From Anaerolineales bacterium (lineage in GTDB: Bacteria; Chloroflexota; Anaerolineae; 4572-78; J111), in contig JACKAU010000023.1 in the NCBI GenBank assembly GCA_020634855.1, forward strand, positions 26,522-90,521: a DNA stretch of 64,000 bases, given 5' to 3'. Positions 41,643 through 50,396 of the stretch are shown one piece after another. Every line of letters begins with the position of its first letter. Within the stretch, counting starts at the first letter, position 1. A program made the position numbers and the translations under genes. Below the pieces are notes generated by a model. It was not told the origin of the DNA. It saw only the letters and a program-made list of their open reading frames with translations, and searched no databases.

Positions 41643-43358
41643 ATGAGTTTTGACACCTTTGCACTGGCTGCGATGGCCTCGGAACTGCGCTCGATTGTGT
41701 TGGAGGGGCGCGTTCAGCGCGTTGTGCAGATCAACTCGTTGACCTACGGCTTTGAAATTTATGTCCATCCTATCCGCCACTACCTCATCCTATCCGTCGA
41801 ACCTCAAGCGCCGCGCCTCCACCTGACGGAGAAGAAAGTCAGGCGCGGCACCGGCAACGATACCCCGCTGATGCTGGTCCTACGCAAATACATGCGCGGC
41901 GCCATTCTCAAAGCCATCGAGCAGCCCCCCTACGAACGCATTCTTAACTTTCACTTCGATAACTTCCACACCGGCCCCACGCTGTTGGCCGCGGAAATGC
42001 TCGGCCCGCGCAGCAACCTGATTTTGGTCGCGCCCGACCAAACCATTCTCGGCGTGGCTCGCCTGCCCAAAGCTGGACAGACCCGCCAACGGACGCTGCT
42101 GCCCAATCAGGTCTACGATCCGCCGCCGGCGCAGAACAAACTCACTCCGGCTGAACTTACCGAGTTCAATTTCCGGCAAGAATTGGCCGAAGCCTCGCCT
42201 AACCTGGAATTGGCGCGATTATTGCCCAATATTCTGGTGGGCATCAGCCCTTTGCTGGCGCGTGAAATAATCTATCGCGCAACCGGCGATACCAACACCA
42301 CCGTCGGCCAGCTCACGGCGCTGACGCCCATCCTCACCGCCATACACGATTTGTTTAACCAGCTTACTTATGAAGCTTGGCAGCCGACGCTGGCCTTTGA
42401 TGAGGAGGGTTTTGTCGAGGCTTTTGCGGCTTACCCGCTCCATCATTTACCCCAAACCGAAACCGGCCGATCGATGTCAGCCGTAGTCGAAAGTTATTTT
42501 GCCAAAGCCGCCGCCGGTTATGCCGCAGCCAAAACGCCACTGGTTGAGGCCATCGCCGCCGCTCGCCAAAAACTGGTGCGCCGCCGGGAGCGGCTGGAAG
42601 AAGATGCCGCCGCTCAGGCTGATCCCACGCTTTTAAAGGACAAAGGAGAAGCGATTTTAGCCCATGCCTACCAGCTACAGGCCGGCCAGGAAAGCTTGAC
42701 CGTCGATTGGCCGGGCCGTGATACGCCGCTCAAAATTGCGCTGGAGGCCTCGCTGTCGGCCAGCGCCAACGCCCAAAACTATTTCAATCGCTACCGCAAG
42801 GCGCAGCGTGCTTCTGAGGAAATTCCCAACCAGTTGAAAAAAATTTCGTTGGAGGACCAATATCTGGAGCAGTTGGAGCAAGATTTGGACATGGCCGACG
42901 ACCGGCCGGAGATCGATGCGGTGGCGTTGGCCTTGAGTGAGGCCGGTTACTACCGGGCCAGAGCCAGTCGCAAGAAACAGCAAAAACGGGCGGCGACTCG
43001 TTATCTACGGCTGACCGCCCCGGACGGAGCGACAGTCTGGGCCGGCAAAAACGCGCTACAAAACGCCTATCTCACCTTCACCCGCGCCTCGGCCGATGAC
43101 CTCTGGCTCCACGCCCGCGATGTACCCGGCGCGCATGTCATTATCCCCACCACCGAGGGACTACCCTCGGAAGCAGATGTTTTTTGGGCGGCGAGCGTGG
43201 CGGCCTATTATTCCCGCGCTCGCCACGACACCAGCGTAGAGGTAGATGTGACAGTCAAAAAATATGTCCGGGCCATCAAAGGTGCGACGCCCGGTCTAGT
43301 CACTTATCGCAACGAGACAACATTACGCGTCGTACCGGAAGAGCCGGAGGAAGATTAG
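41643..43358 (+). CDS. rqcH: RqcH/NFACT protein, ribosome quality control
   Basis: A 571-residue NFACT-family protein. NFACT-N begins 'MSFDTFALAAMASELR' and holds 'HLTEKKVRRGTG'; a coiled-coil middle region follows; the NFACT-R domain ends with 'ADDLWLHARDVPGAHVIIPT'. Bacterial RqcH adds alanine tails to nascent chains on stalled 50S subunits. Older annotations call it fibronectin-binding protein. Length fits. Confidence 0.92.
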   Translation: MSFDTFALAAMASELRSIVLEGRVQRVVQINSLTYGFEIYVHPIRHYLILSVEPQAPRLHLTEKKVRRGTGNDTPLMLVLRKYMRGAILKAIEQPPYERILNFHFDNFHTGPTLLAAEMLGPRSNLILVAPDQTILGVARLPKAGQTRQRTLLPNQVYDPPPAQNKLTPAELTEFNFRQELAEASPNLELARLLPNILVGISPLLAREIIYRATGDTNTTVGQLTALTPILTAIHDLFNQLTYEAWQPTLAFDEEGFVEAFAAYPLHHLPQTETGRSMSAVVESYFAKAAAGYAAAKTPLVEAIAAARQKLVRRRERLEEDAAAQADPTLLKDKGEAILAHAYQLQAGQESLTVDWPGRDTPLKIALEASLSASANAQNYFNRYRKAQRASEEIPNQLKKISLEDQYLEQLEQDLDMADDRPEIDAVALALSEAGYYRARASRKKQQKRAATRYLRLTAPDGATVWAGKNALQNAYLTFTRASADDLWLHARDVPGAHVIIPTTEGLPSEADVFWAASVAAYYSRARHDTSVEVDVTVKKYVRAIKGATPGLVTYRNETTLRVVPEEPEED

Positions 43359-43423
43359 AAGAGACATTTTGATGACAAATGATGAGGGTTTAATGGGAGT
43401 AGTATCTAAGGCTAATGTGTTGA

Positions 43424-43690
43424 TTATGCACTCTCAGCTTCAACTTCTTCCCAAAACTCTTCATGTGAAGCGCTTTCTCCGGCATCTATCTGGTCTTTCC
43501 CGGTCCTCATTATCGCCTGAAATTTTGGAGAATAAGCCAAAATTAGCCGTTCTAATTCTTCCTCATCTTCAATGCCTAATAAAACAGCCACGGCTTTACC
43601 GTTTTTGGTAATAATCACAGGTCCGCTTTTGCTTTCTTCCAAATAGGCGCTGAACTTTGCTTTAACTTCAACTACAGGAGCTATTCTCAT
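43424..43690 (-). CDS. Phd/YefM-family antitoxin
   Basis: An 88-residue protein with the Phd/YefM pattern at the N-terminus ('VVEVKAKFSAYLEESKSGPVIITKNGKAVAVLLG'; key parts 'VKAKFSAYLE' and 'ITKNGKAVAVL') and an acidic C-terminal tail suited to toxin binding. Its start overlaps the toxin stop by 4 bp. The order toxin-then-antitoxin is the reverse of most type II pairs. Confidence 0.85.
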   Translation of the reverse strand: MRIAPVVEVKAKFSAYLEESKSGPVIITKNGKAVAVLLGIEDEEELERLILAYSPKFQAIMRTGKDQIDAGESASHEEFWEEVEAESA

Positions 43691-44010
43691 AATTCTACTT
43701 CCTCGCCACCGATAATTACCCTATTCCCACGTTTTCTTCCAATTGCTATCACATAAACTTCACGCTCTGGTTGATTGATCTCATAGAATACTCGAAAACG
43801 ATTATTTGGTCCACAACGCAATTCCCAATCTGCCTCAAATTCAACCGATCGAGTTAAGGGTTTACGGTTTCTAGTTTCAATATTTGGCTCAAACCTTAAT
43901 TGATTTTCAATTTCGCGTCGGATGAGTGAATGATACTTCTGATCAATCGTTTTCAAATGGCCTTTGACTTGAGTAGCATAAATGAGTTTGAAGGGATTTA
44001 TAGTCGCCAT
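43687..44010 (-). CDS. RelE/ParE-superfamily toxin
   Basis: A 107-residue basic protein of the RelE/ParE fold: 'IYATQVKGHLKTIDQKYHSLI', then 'LTRSVEFEADWELRCGPNNRFRVFYEIN' (key parts 'WELRCG' and 'RFRVFYEI') and 'VYVIAIGRKRGNR'. Likely an mRNA interferase or gyrase poison blocked by the next gene's product. First of the two genes. Confidence 0.82.
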   Translation of the reverse strand: MATINPFKLIYATQVKGHLKTIDQKYHSLIRREIENQLRFEPNIETRNRKPLTRSVEFEADWELRCGPNNRFRVFYEINQPEREVYVIAIGRKRGNRVIIGGEEVEL

Positions 44011-44063
44011 TATGACTATAATTGTAGTTTGTTAGAGTACGTTGTCAATGTAAAGCTGTAAGA

Positions 44064-44810
44064 TTACTCCGTAGCCTCCACATACGCCTTGCGCAGTTCG
44101 ACCGGCTTGGCCTTGCCGCGTAGTTGCAGATTGAGAACCTCCACAAAGACCGAGAAGCCCATCGCAAAGTAAATGTAACCCTTCGGAATGTGAAATTCCA
44201 GCCCCTCGGCCACCAGCGAGAAGCCGATGAGGAGGAGAAAGCTCAGAGCCAACATTTTGACCGTCGGATGGGCCTCGACGAAATTGCTGACCGTGCCGGC
44301 GGCAATCAACATCACCCCCACTGCGATGACCACCGCCGCGATCATCACCGGCAGATGATCGACCATCCCTACGGCAGTGATGACCGAGTCGAGTGAAAAA
44401 ACGATATCCAGCAGCAGAATCTGGATAATGACGCTGGTAAACGTCGCATTCACTTTAGCCGAGGCATGCCCCTCTTCGCCCTCCAGTTTATCGTGAATCT
44501 CGAAGGTGCTTTTACCTATTAAGAAGAGACCGCCGGCCAGCATAATTAGACTCCGCCCGGTGATTTCAAACCCAAAAACCTCGAACAGCGGCTCGGTTAG
44601 CCCAATAATCCAGGACAGCGAAAATAACAAGGCAATGCGCACAAACATCGCCAGCGATAGACCAACGGTCCGGGCCTTAGCCTGCTGATCAGTGGGCAAT
44701 TTGCCGGCTAAAATAGAAATAAAAATGACGTTGTCGATGCCTAGCACAATTTCCAGGCTGGTTAAAGTTAGCAGCGCAATCCAAATTTCAGGGTTAGTTA
44801 GCCAGTCCAT
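44064..44810 (-). CDS. TerC-family integral membrane protein
   Basis: A 248-residue TerC protein with about seven membrane segments. Family marks are 'SLEIVLGIDNVIFISILAGKLP' near 17-38 (conserved Asp in a helix) and 'LDIVFSLDSVITAVGM'. TerC proteins are linked to metal homeostasis, for example manganese loading of exported proteins, and to tellurite resistance. The start codon overlaps by one base the stop of a short orphan frame. Confidence 0.9.
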   Translation of the reverse strand: MDWLTNPEIWIALLTLTSLEIVLGIDNVIFISILAGKLPTDQQAKARTVGLSLAMFVRIALLFSLSWIIGLTEPLFEVFGFEITGRSLIMLAGGLFLIGKSTFEIHDKLEGEEGHASAKVNATFTSVIIQILLLDIVFSLDSVITAVGMVDHLPVMIAAVVIAVGVMLIAAGTVSNFVEAHPTVKMLALSFLLLIGFSLVAEGLEFHIPKGYIYFAMGFSVFVEVLNLQLRGKAKPVELRKAYVEATE

Positions 44811-44964
44811 TAATTAATTCGTCTCCTTTGAAAGGTTAAGTGAAAGAGTTTATCTACATCGATTGTGAGAAGGTTAGCTCTTGCCGTATCCAGATCACTT
44901 TTTATAAAATCGACATCGGCCAAGCGCTCAAGTGATTCGGCAATTTGGTGAGAAATTAGATGGG
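44810..44964 (-). pseudogene. Short orphan reading frame before terC, possible gene remnant
   Basis: On the minus strand about 50 codons are open, with protein-like composition ('HQIAESLERLADVDF', 'TARANLLTIDVDKL'), and end at a TAA overlapping the terC ATG by one base (TAATG). There is no ATG or GTG in frame and an in-frame stop at 44965-44967. It may be the tail of a decayed gene once cotranslated with terC. Family not recognised. Confidence 0.25.
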
Positions 44965-45471
44965 CTTACGAAGCAGGTGCGTTAACACTGTTTTCGATAT
45001 GGCTGACTGTTGATACGCATCAAAATTATAACATGCCGTAATACAATGAAGAAATGTTTAGCGAGACTCTCCCTAATTTTAGCCTCCGGCTAAAAAAAGA
45101 AGGTTTAGTGAAATTTTGCGATGCGGGTATCGGGAGTAGAATTAATGGCATAGTGAGCCGGGAGAATTAATCAAATACAATCGCGGCTATCTGTCTTACT
45201 TGATCGGAAGGACTTACTATGAACTAAACCGTGATTTTTGTTCTGTGTGTCGTCTTACTCAATGTCTAGCATAATTCTCCCCAGTGCTAGCTAGCCAATA
45301 CTCCATCCTCATTGATGTTTTTATACGCCTTATCAACACAGCTACTAGAGTACCATTGAAAACTAAGATTTAGTATGAGAGCATGACTATGTGATATTCA
45401 GCAAACGCCTAACAATTGACTAGAATAATTTAATTTCCGTTTTCAAGTTACCCCAAAAGAGGAGACCCGTC
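44965..45471. other. Intergenic region before galT
   Basis: About 500 bp, AT-rich, without a gene that I can support. A perfect 8-bp hairpin TTTTAGCC/GGCTAAAA with a 3-nt loop lies at 45077-45095. No promoter could be assigned with confidence. Confidence 0.4.
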
Positions 45472-46518
45472 ATGACATTCAACCCAGCCGATCATTCTCA
45501 TCGACGTTATAACCCACTCACCGGTGAATGGATTGTGGTTGCACCGCACCGCACCAAGCGCCCTTGGCAAGGCCAAATAGAAAAGCCGCCCCAAGATACG
45601 CGCCCGGCGTATGATCCGAAATGTTATCTTTGCCCCGGCAACGAGCGATCCGGGGGAGAACATAATCCGACCTACCAAAGCACCTACGTCTTTCAAAATG
45701 ATTTTTCATCGCTGCTGAATGATACCCCGGCAGGCGAAGTCTCGTTGGACGGCTTGCTGCGGGCTAAAAGCGAACAGGGGGTTTGTCGAGTCATCTGCTT
45801 TTCACCCCGTCATGATCTAACTCTGCCGGAAATGCCGGTTAGCGCGATTCGGCAGGTGGTTGATGTGTGGGCCGAACAGATTGCCGAGTTGGGGCAGACC
45901 TACCGCTGGGTACAGATTTTTGAAAATAAAGGGGCCATGATGGGCTGCTCGAATCCCCATCCGCATGGGCAAATTTGGGGGCAACAGTCGCTGCCGAATG
46001 AGCCTAAAAAAGAGAACATCCATCAACAAGCTTACTATGAACAGCACGGTACACCGTTGCTGCTTGACTATGCCCAACTTGAAGTTGAACAAGAGGAGCG
46101 GGTTATTGTCAAAAACGAGCATTGGCTGGCGGTTGTGCCTTATTGGGCCATGTGGCCGTTTGAAACCATGCTGCTACCGCAGCGCCACGTACTGCGCTTA
46201 ACCGATCTTACAGATCCCGAACGGGATGCCCTGGCGGAGATTCTAAAGCGTCTGCTATCCAAATATGATAACCTTTTTGAAACGTCTTTCCCGTATTCAA
46301 TGGGCTGGCATGGCGCTCCCACGGATAATGATGATTATCCCTACTGGCAACTGCACGCTCATTTCTATCCGCCGCTGCTGCGGTCGGCCACCGTAAAAAA
46401 ATTCATGGTGGGCTATGAGATGCTGGGTGAACCCCAACGCGATTTGACGCCGGAACAAGCGGCTATACGGTTGCAGAATCTGCCGGATAAACATTACAAA
46501 GAGGCTAAAACGGTTTGA
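45472..46518 (+). CDS. galT: Galactose-1-phosphate uridylyltransferase
   Basis: A 348-residue GalT of the Leloir pathway, which exchanges UDP-glucose and galactose-1-phosphate. Zn ligands C51 and C54 ('CYLCPGN') and the active site 'NPHPHGQIW' with nucleophile H165 are intact. AGGAG precedes the ATG. No galK or galE lies beside it. Confidence 0.93.
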   Translation: MTFNPADHSHRRYNPLTGEWIVVAPHRTKRPWQGQIEKPPQDTRPAYDPKCYLCPGNERSGGEHNPTYQSTYVFQNDFSSLLNDTPAGEVSLDGLLRAKSEQGVCRVICFSPRHDLTLPEMPVSAIRQVVDVWAEQIAELGQTYRWVQIFENKGAMMGCSNPHPHGQIWGQQSLPNEPKKENIHQQAYYEQHGTPLLLDYAQLEVEQEERVIVKNEHWLAVVPYWAMWPFETMLLPQRHVLRLTDLTDPERDALAEILKRLLSKYDNLFETSFPYSMGWHGAPTDNDDYPYWQLHAHFYPPLLRSATVKKFMVGYEMLGEPQRDLTPEQAAIRLQNLPDKHYKEAKTV

Positions 46519-46697
46519 ATATTTGAATAAAATTCATCCCCCTATATAATTTTATTGAGGCTTTTCCTTTTATTTAGGTTAGTGCGTCACCGATACGACG
46601 ATTTTCTGTCACTTTAACAATAGAACGTTCAGATCCTTAATGCGAACAAGGTCCAAATATAGCGTTGGCATTGAAGATCTTTTAAAGGACGCATGTT

Positions 46698-49607
46698 ATG
46701 CCCAATGCTCGCCTAATTATTGCTGATGACAACAGCAATTCGGAACTGGTTAGGCAAAATCTGGAGCGGTTAGGATATCGTGTACTTGCCTGTGTCACGT
46801 CCAGGTCAGAAGTTCTTAAGCTGGCCGACGACTTACGACCGGATGCAATTCTGTTGAACATAGCGCTAGATCAACACGATCCAGATACCGCCGAAATAAT
46901 TCGACGCCATTTTGATATTCCGGTCGTCTACTTAACCACTCAAATCGATGAATCAACCCTCCCCCATCTCACCAAGACAACAGCCGCCGGCTGTCTGCTC
47001 ACATCATCCCCGGCCCAACAATTTTACATCACCATAGAGCTTACCCTACAAATCCATCAAAAAGAGTCCCGGCTGAAGAAAACCGACGCCACGACCAATC
47101 GACAAGAGAAAATGGACTTGAGGCGGAGGAACAATAACAATGAACTGTTGTTACTCAACCGGGCCAGCCAAGTATTTATTTCCACGCACGATCTAGATCA
47201 AGTGCTGACCAGCGTCCTGGAGGATGTAAGAGAGGAATTAAATGTCGTGGCTTGTTCGGCCTGGTTAATTGATCCTGAAACAAATGAAATCATCTGCCGG
47301 CAAGTAACCGATCCGCAAAGCGATACCGTTCGAGGTTGGCGCTTGCCCATGGGCGAGGGGTTAGTTGGTCGGGTCGCTCAAACCGGACAAACGATTATTG
47401 CCTCCGATGTCCAAACCGACATCCGCCATTATAAGGGTGTAGATCAACAAACCGGCCTTAATCTTCGTTCTATCCTTAGTGTTCCCCTACGTATCAAAGA
47501 TAAAATCATTGGCGTGATTCAAATTGTTGATGAAGCGGTTGATCGCTTCAATCGAACTCATCAAGAACTAGTCGAGTCACTGGCGGCGACAGCCGCTGTA
47601 GCTATCGAAAATGCTCGGCTCTATGAAGAGACCAACAAGCTGCGGCTTTTCAACGAAAATATTGTAAATGGTATAGAAGATGGCATCTTAATCTTAGATC
47701 CGCATTATCGGATTACATTTGTTAATCCGAAGGGCGCTCAAATTCTGGGGTATCAACCCGACAAATTGATAGACCAGAGTATTTTAGCGTTAATCAATCC
47801 CGATTATACCGACCGAGTTTCTGCAGAATTAGCCCAGCACTCAAAAGGAAGCTCCACCAAATATGAAACCGTTCTCAATACGAAAGATGGCGAAGCAATT
47901 CCTATTATATTTAGCGCCCGCCCGTTATTTGAGAACGAGCAGTTTTTAGGTATTTTAGCGGTATTTATTGACATTTCCCGTCGCAAGAAAACTGACGAAT
48001 TACTGCGCAAGCTCTCCCGCGCCATCGAACAAACCGCCGATCACATGATCATCACCAACAGCGTCGGAGTCATCGAGTATGTCAATCCCGCCTTTACCAA
48101 ACTAACCGGATTTACCGGAACGGACGTTATCGGCAAAACACCCCGTATCCTGAAATCGGATCAGCACAAGCCGGAATTTTACCAGCGGATGTGGGATACC
48201 CTTAAGGCCGGTCAGGTTTTTAGGGAGATCGTTATCAACAAAAAGAAAAATGGTACCTTATTTTATGAAGAGCAAACGATCACGCCAATCAAGGATGCTG
48301 ATGGCCGCGTCACTCATTTTGTCTCGACGGGCAAAGATATTACTGAGCGGCGGCTGGCTGAAGAAACTTTAAAACAAGCCATTGAGATCCTACGCCGGCG
48401 CAATCGTGAATTAGATGCCCTCAATCGAGCCGGTCGCAAATTAAGCTCCAGTTTAGATGTTGATGAAGTATTGCAAATAGTCTTGAAAGAGGCCCAACAT
48501 TTACTGGGTGCAGTTGCCTGTTCCATCTGGTTGGTTGATCCCAAAACAGCGAAAAATAAAAATGACCTAGGAGAACTGGTTTGTCGGCAAGCCATCGGAC
48601 CGCATTATGAATCGGTGCAAGGCTGGCGCTTGGCCCCGGGCGAAGGTATTGCCGGTTGGGTAGCAGAAACCGGCGAGAGTGTCATTGTACCGGACTTGGC
48701 TGCGGATCAACGTCACTTCAAAGGCGTGGATCAGCACATCGGTTTAGATTTGCGGTCTTTAATCAGTGTGCCGCTCAAGCGGGTTAGCTACGGTGTCATT
48801 GGCGTTCTCCATGTATTAGACGAGCAGATTAACCGTTTTAACATCACCGATCTCGTTTTAGTCGAGTCGCTAGCCGCCACAGCAACAGTGGCTATCGAAA
48901 ATGCGCAACTTTTTGCCCAGGTTCAGCAGGATGCCAAAACCAAAACCGTGCTGCTCGATGAAATAAACCATCGGGTCAAAAATAATTTATCGGCCATCAT
49001 TGGCTTGCTCTATGCCGAACAAAATCGTACTAAAGTTGATGACCACGCTTTTTACCAAGCGATCATCAAAGAATTAATTAACCGGGTTCAAAGCCTAGCC
49101 ACGGTTCATAGCTTGCTTTCGGATGCGGAATGGGCGCCGATTTCTCTGGACAAGTTGGCTGAACAGATCATCCATTCGGCTCTCCACGCCCTAACCCTTT
49201 ATCAAAATGTCACGGTTAAAATTTCTCCCTCACCGGTGCGGGTTACGGCCGCCCAAGCCCATTATTTGGCCATGGTTTTGAACGAATTGACCACTAATGC
49301 GATTAAACATGGGTTCTCAAACATAACTAGGCAGCCCCAAATAACCGTCAACATTCGGCAACTGGGGGGACGGCAACAGGAAACTATCGAATTTGAGTTT
49401 CGCGATAATGGACCCGGCTTTCCAGAGGAAATCATTCAGGGTCGCCAGGAGGCCTACAACGTCGGCTTTGATCTGATCCAGAATATCGTCAGCCGCAGCC
49501 TGCGTGGGCGTTTATCGCTAAATAACGATCAAGGGGCGATAGCCATTATTCAATTTGAACCTTTAACTTGGAGCAAAGCCGCTATTGATGTCCAAACCGA
49601 AGAGTAA
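46698..49607 (+). CDS. Multi-GAF/PAS histidine kinase (HisKA_2 type) with pseudo-receiver
   Basis: A 969-residue soluble sensor kinase. Residues 1-120 have a receiver fold, but the phosphoacceptor position is N54 ('ILLNIAL'), so it cannot act as a normal receiver. GAF (about 145-310), PAS (315-430), PAS (435-560) and a second GAF (580-745) follow; the GAF pair share 'GEGLVGRVAQTG' / 'GEGIAGWVAETG' and 'RHYKGVDQ' / 'RHFKGVDQ'. The kinase core is HisKA_2 ('LLDEINHRVKNNLSAIIGLL') with HATPase ('NELTTNAIKHGFS', 'FRDNGPGF'). The response regulator gene 140 bp on is the likely partner. Confidence 0.9.
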   Translation: MPNARLIIADDNSNSELVRQNLERLGYRVLACVTSRSEVLKLADDLRPDAILLNIALDQHDPDTAEIIRRHFDIPVVYLTTQIDESTLPHLTKTTAAGCLLTSSPAQQFYITIELTLQIHQKESRLKKTDATTNRQEKMDLRRRNNNNELLLLNRASQVFISTHDLDQVLTSVLEDVREELNVVACSAWLIDPETNEIICRQVTDPQSDTVRGWRLPMGEGLVGRVAQTGQTIIASDVQTDIRHYKGVDQQTGLNLRSILSVPLRIKDKIIGVIQIVDEAVDRFNRTHQELVESLAATAAVAIENARLYEETNKLRLFNENIVNGIEDGILILDPHYRITFVNPKGAQILGYQPDKLIDQSILALINPDYTDRVSAELAQHSKGSSTKYETVLNTKDGEAIPIIFSARPLFENEQFLGILAVFIDISRRKKTDELLRKLSRAIEQTADHMIITNSVGVIEYVNPAFTKLTGFTGTDVIGKTPRILKSDQHKPEFYQRMWDTLKAGQVFREIVINKKKNGTLFYEEQTITPIKDADGRVTHFVSTGKDITERRLAEETLKQAIEILRRRNRELDALNRAGRKLSSSLDVDEVLQIVLKEAQHLLGAVACSIWLVDPKTAKNKNDLGELVCRQAIGPHYESVQGWRLAPGEGIAGWVAETGESVIVPDLAADQRHFKGVDQHIGLDLRSLISVPLKRVSYGVIGVLHVLDEQINRFNITDLVLVESLAATATVAIENAQLFAQVQQDAKTKTVLLDEINHRVKNNLSAIIGLLYAEQNRTKVDDHAFYQAIIKELINRVQSLATVHSLLSDAEWAPISLDKLAEQIIHSALHALTLYQNVTVKISPSPVRVTAAQAHYLAMVLNELTTNAIKHGFSNITRQPQITVNIRQLGGRQQETIEFEFRDNGPGFPEEIIQGRQEAYNVGFDLIQNIVSRSLRGRLSLNNDQGAIAIIQFEPLTWSKAAIDVQTEE

Positions 49608-49651
49608 GGAGTAGGAAGGATTAAAGGGATGAAATATGTTACTCCTTACTC
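49602..49651. repeat. 12-bp inverted repeat after the histidine kinase gene
   Basis: GAGTAAGGAGTA (49602-49613) and its exact reverse complement (49640-49651) overlap the kinase stop codon and form a hairpin with a 26-nt loop. The right arm lies in a run of 'TACTCCTTACTCC'-like sequence, also seen near 62335. Confidence 0.7.
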
Positions 49652-49747
49652 CTTATTCCCTACTCCCCACGTCTTTTGGTCGAAAACATTGGTTTTGCGG
49701 TACTTTCGGTCGCGGAAGCAACTGGGGTTAAATAGATACATAAGACT

Positions 49748-50383
49748 ATGAAAAACCAAACATATATAGGTGTTTTGATTGCGGAAGACGATTACTTAGT
49801 GAGCAAGATGATCCGGGGCAAGTTGGAGGAGACCGGCTATATCATCGTCGGTGAGGCAGCTGACGGCCGTGAAGCGGTTGATCTGACTCGCGCCGAGCAG
49901 CCGGATGTGGTCTTGATGGATATTGAAATGCCCTATCTAAACGGTATTGAAGCCGCTGCGGAAATTCAGCAGCACTGCCCCACGCCGGTGGTCATTTTAA
50001 CGGCCTATGATACCCCGGAGTTGATCATCAAAGCCAGCGAGGCCGGTATCGGCGCTTACCTGCGCAAACCACCCCATGCGAAAGAGCTACAAATTGCTAT
50101 CACTGTGGCCATGGCTCGCTTCGGCGATTTGATGGAGTTAGATCGCTTGAATGAGGCTCTACAGCTTCGTAACAAAGAGCTACAGGCGGCCTTAGACCAG
50201 ATCAAAACGTTGAAAGGTCTCCTTCCCATTTGCGCCCAATGCAAAAAAATTCGTGACGACGAGGGGTATTGGCATGAGGTTGAAGTGTATATTCGAGAGC
50301 ATTCCGACGCCGATTTTAGCCACGGCATCTGTCCGTCATGTTTGCGAATCTTGTACCCCGATTTCTATTCAGGAACCGGTTGA
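49748..50383 (+). CDS. Response regulator with C-terminal four-cysteine domain
   Basis: A 211-residue protein: receiver domain 1-125 with D14/D15, phosphoacceptor D58 ('LMDIEMP'), T85 and K107, then a coiled-coil linker and a C-terminal domain with C162/C165 ('ICAQCKKIRD'), 'GYWHEVEVYI', H192, and C195/C198 ('GICPSC'). The last part is a known extension in PAS/GAF/receiver proteins and looks like a small metal-binding module. No DNA-binding domain. It is the likely target of the kinase gene before it. Confidence 0.88.
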   Translation: MKNQTYIGVLIAEDDYLVSKMIRGKLEETGYIIVGEAADGREAVDLTRAEQPDVVLMDIEMPYLNGIEAAAEIQQHCPTPVVILTAYDTPELIIKASEAGIGAYLRKPPHAKELQIAITVAMARFGDLMELDRLNEALQLRNKELQAALDQIKTLKGLLPICAQCKKIRDDEGYWHEVEVYIREHSDADFSHGICPSCLRILYPDFYSGTG

Positions 50384-50396
50384 ACGCTTACGCCAA

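Noticed and set aside
45077..45095. Terminator in the galT gap
   Set aside because: The 8-bp hairpin is perfect but no gene ends close to it and the T-run is part of the stem.
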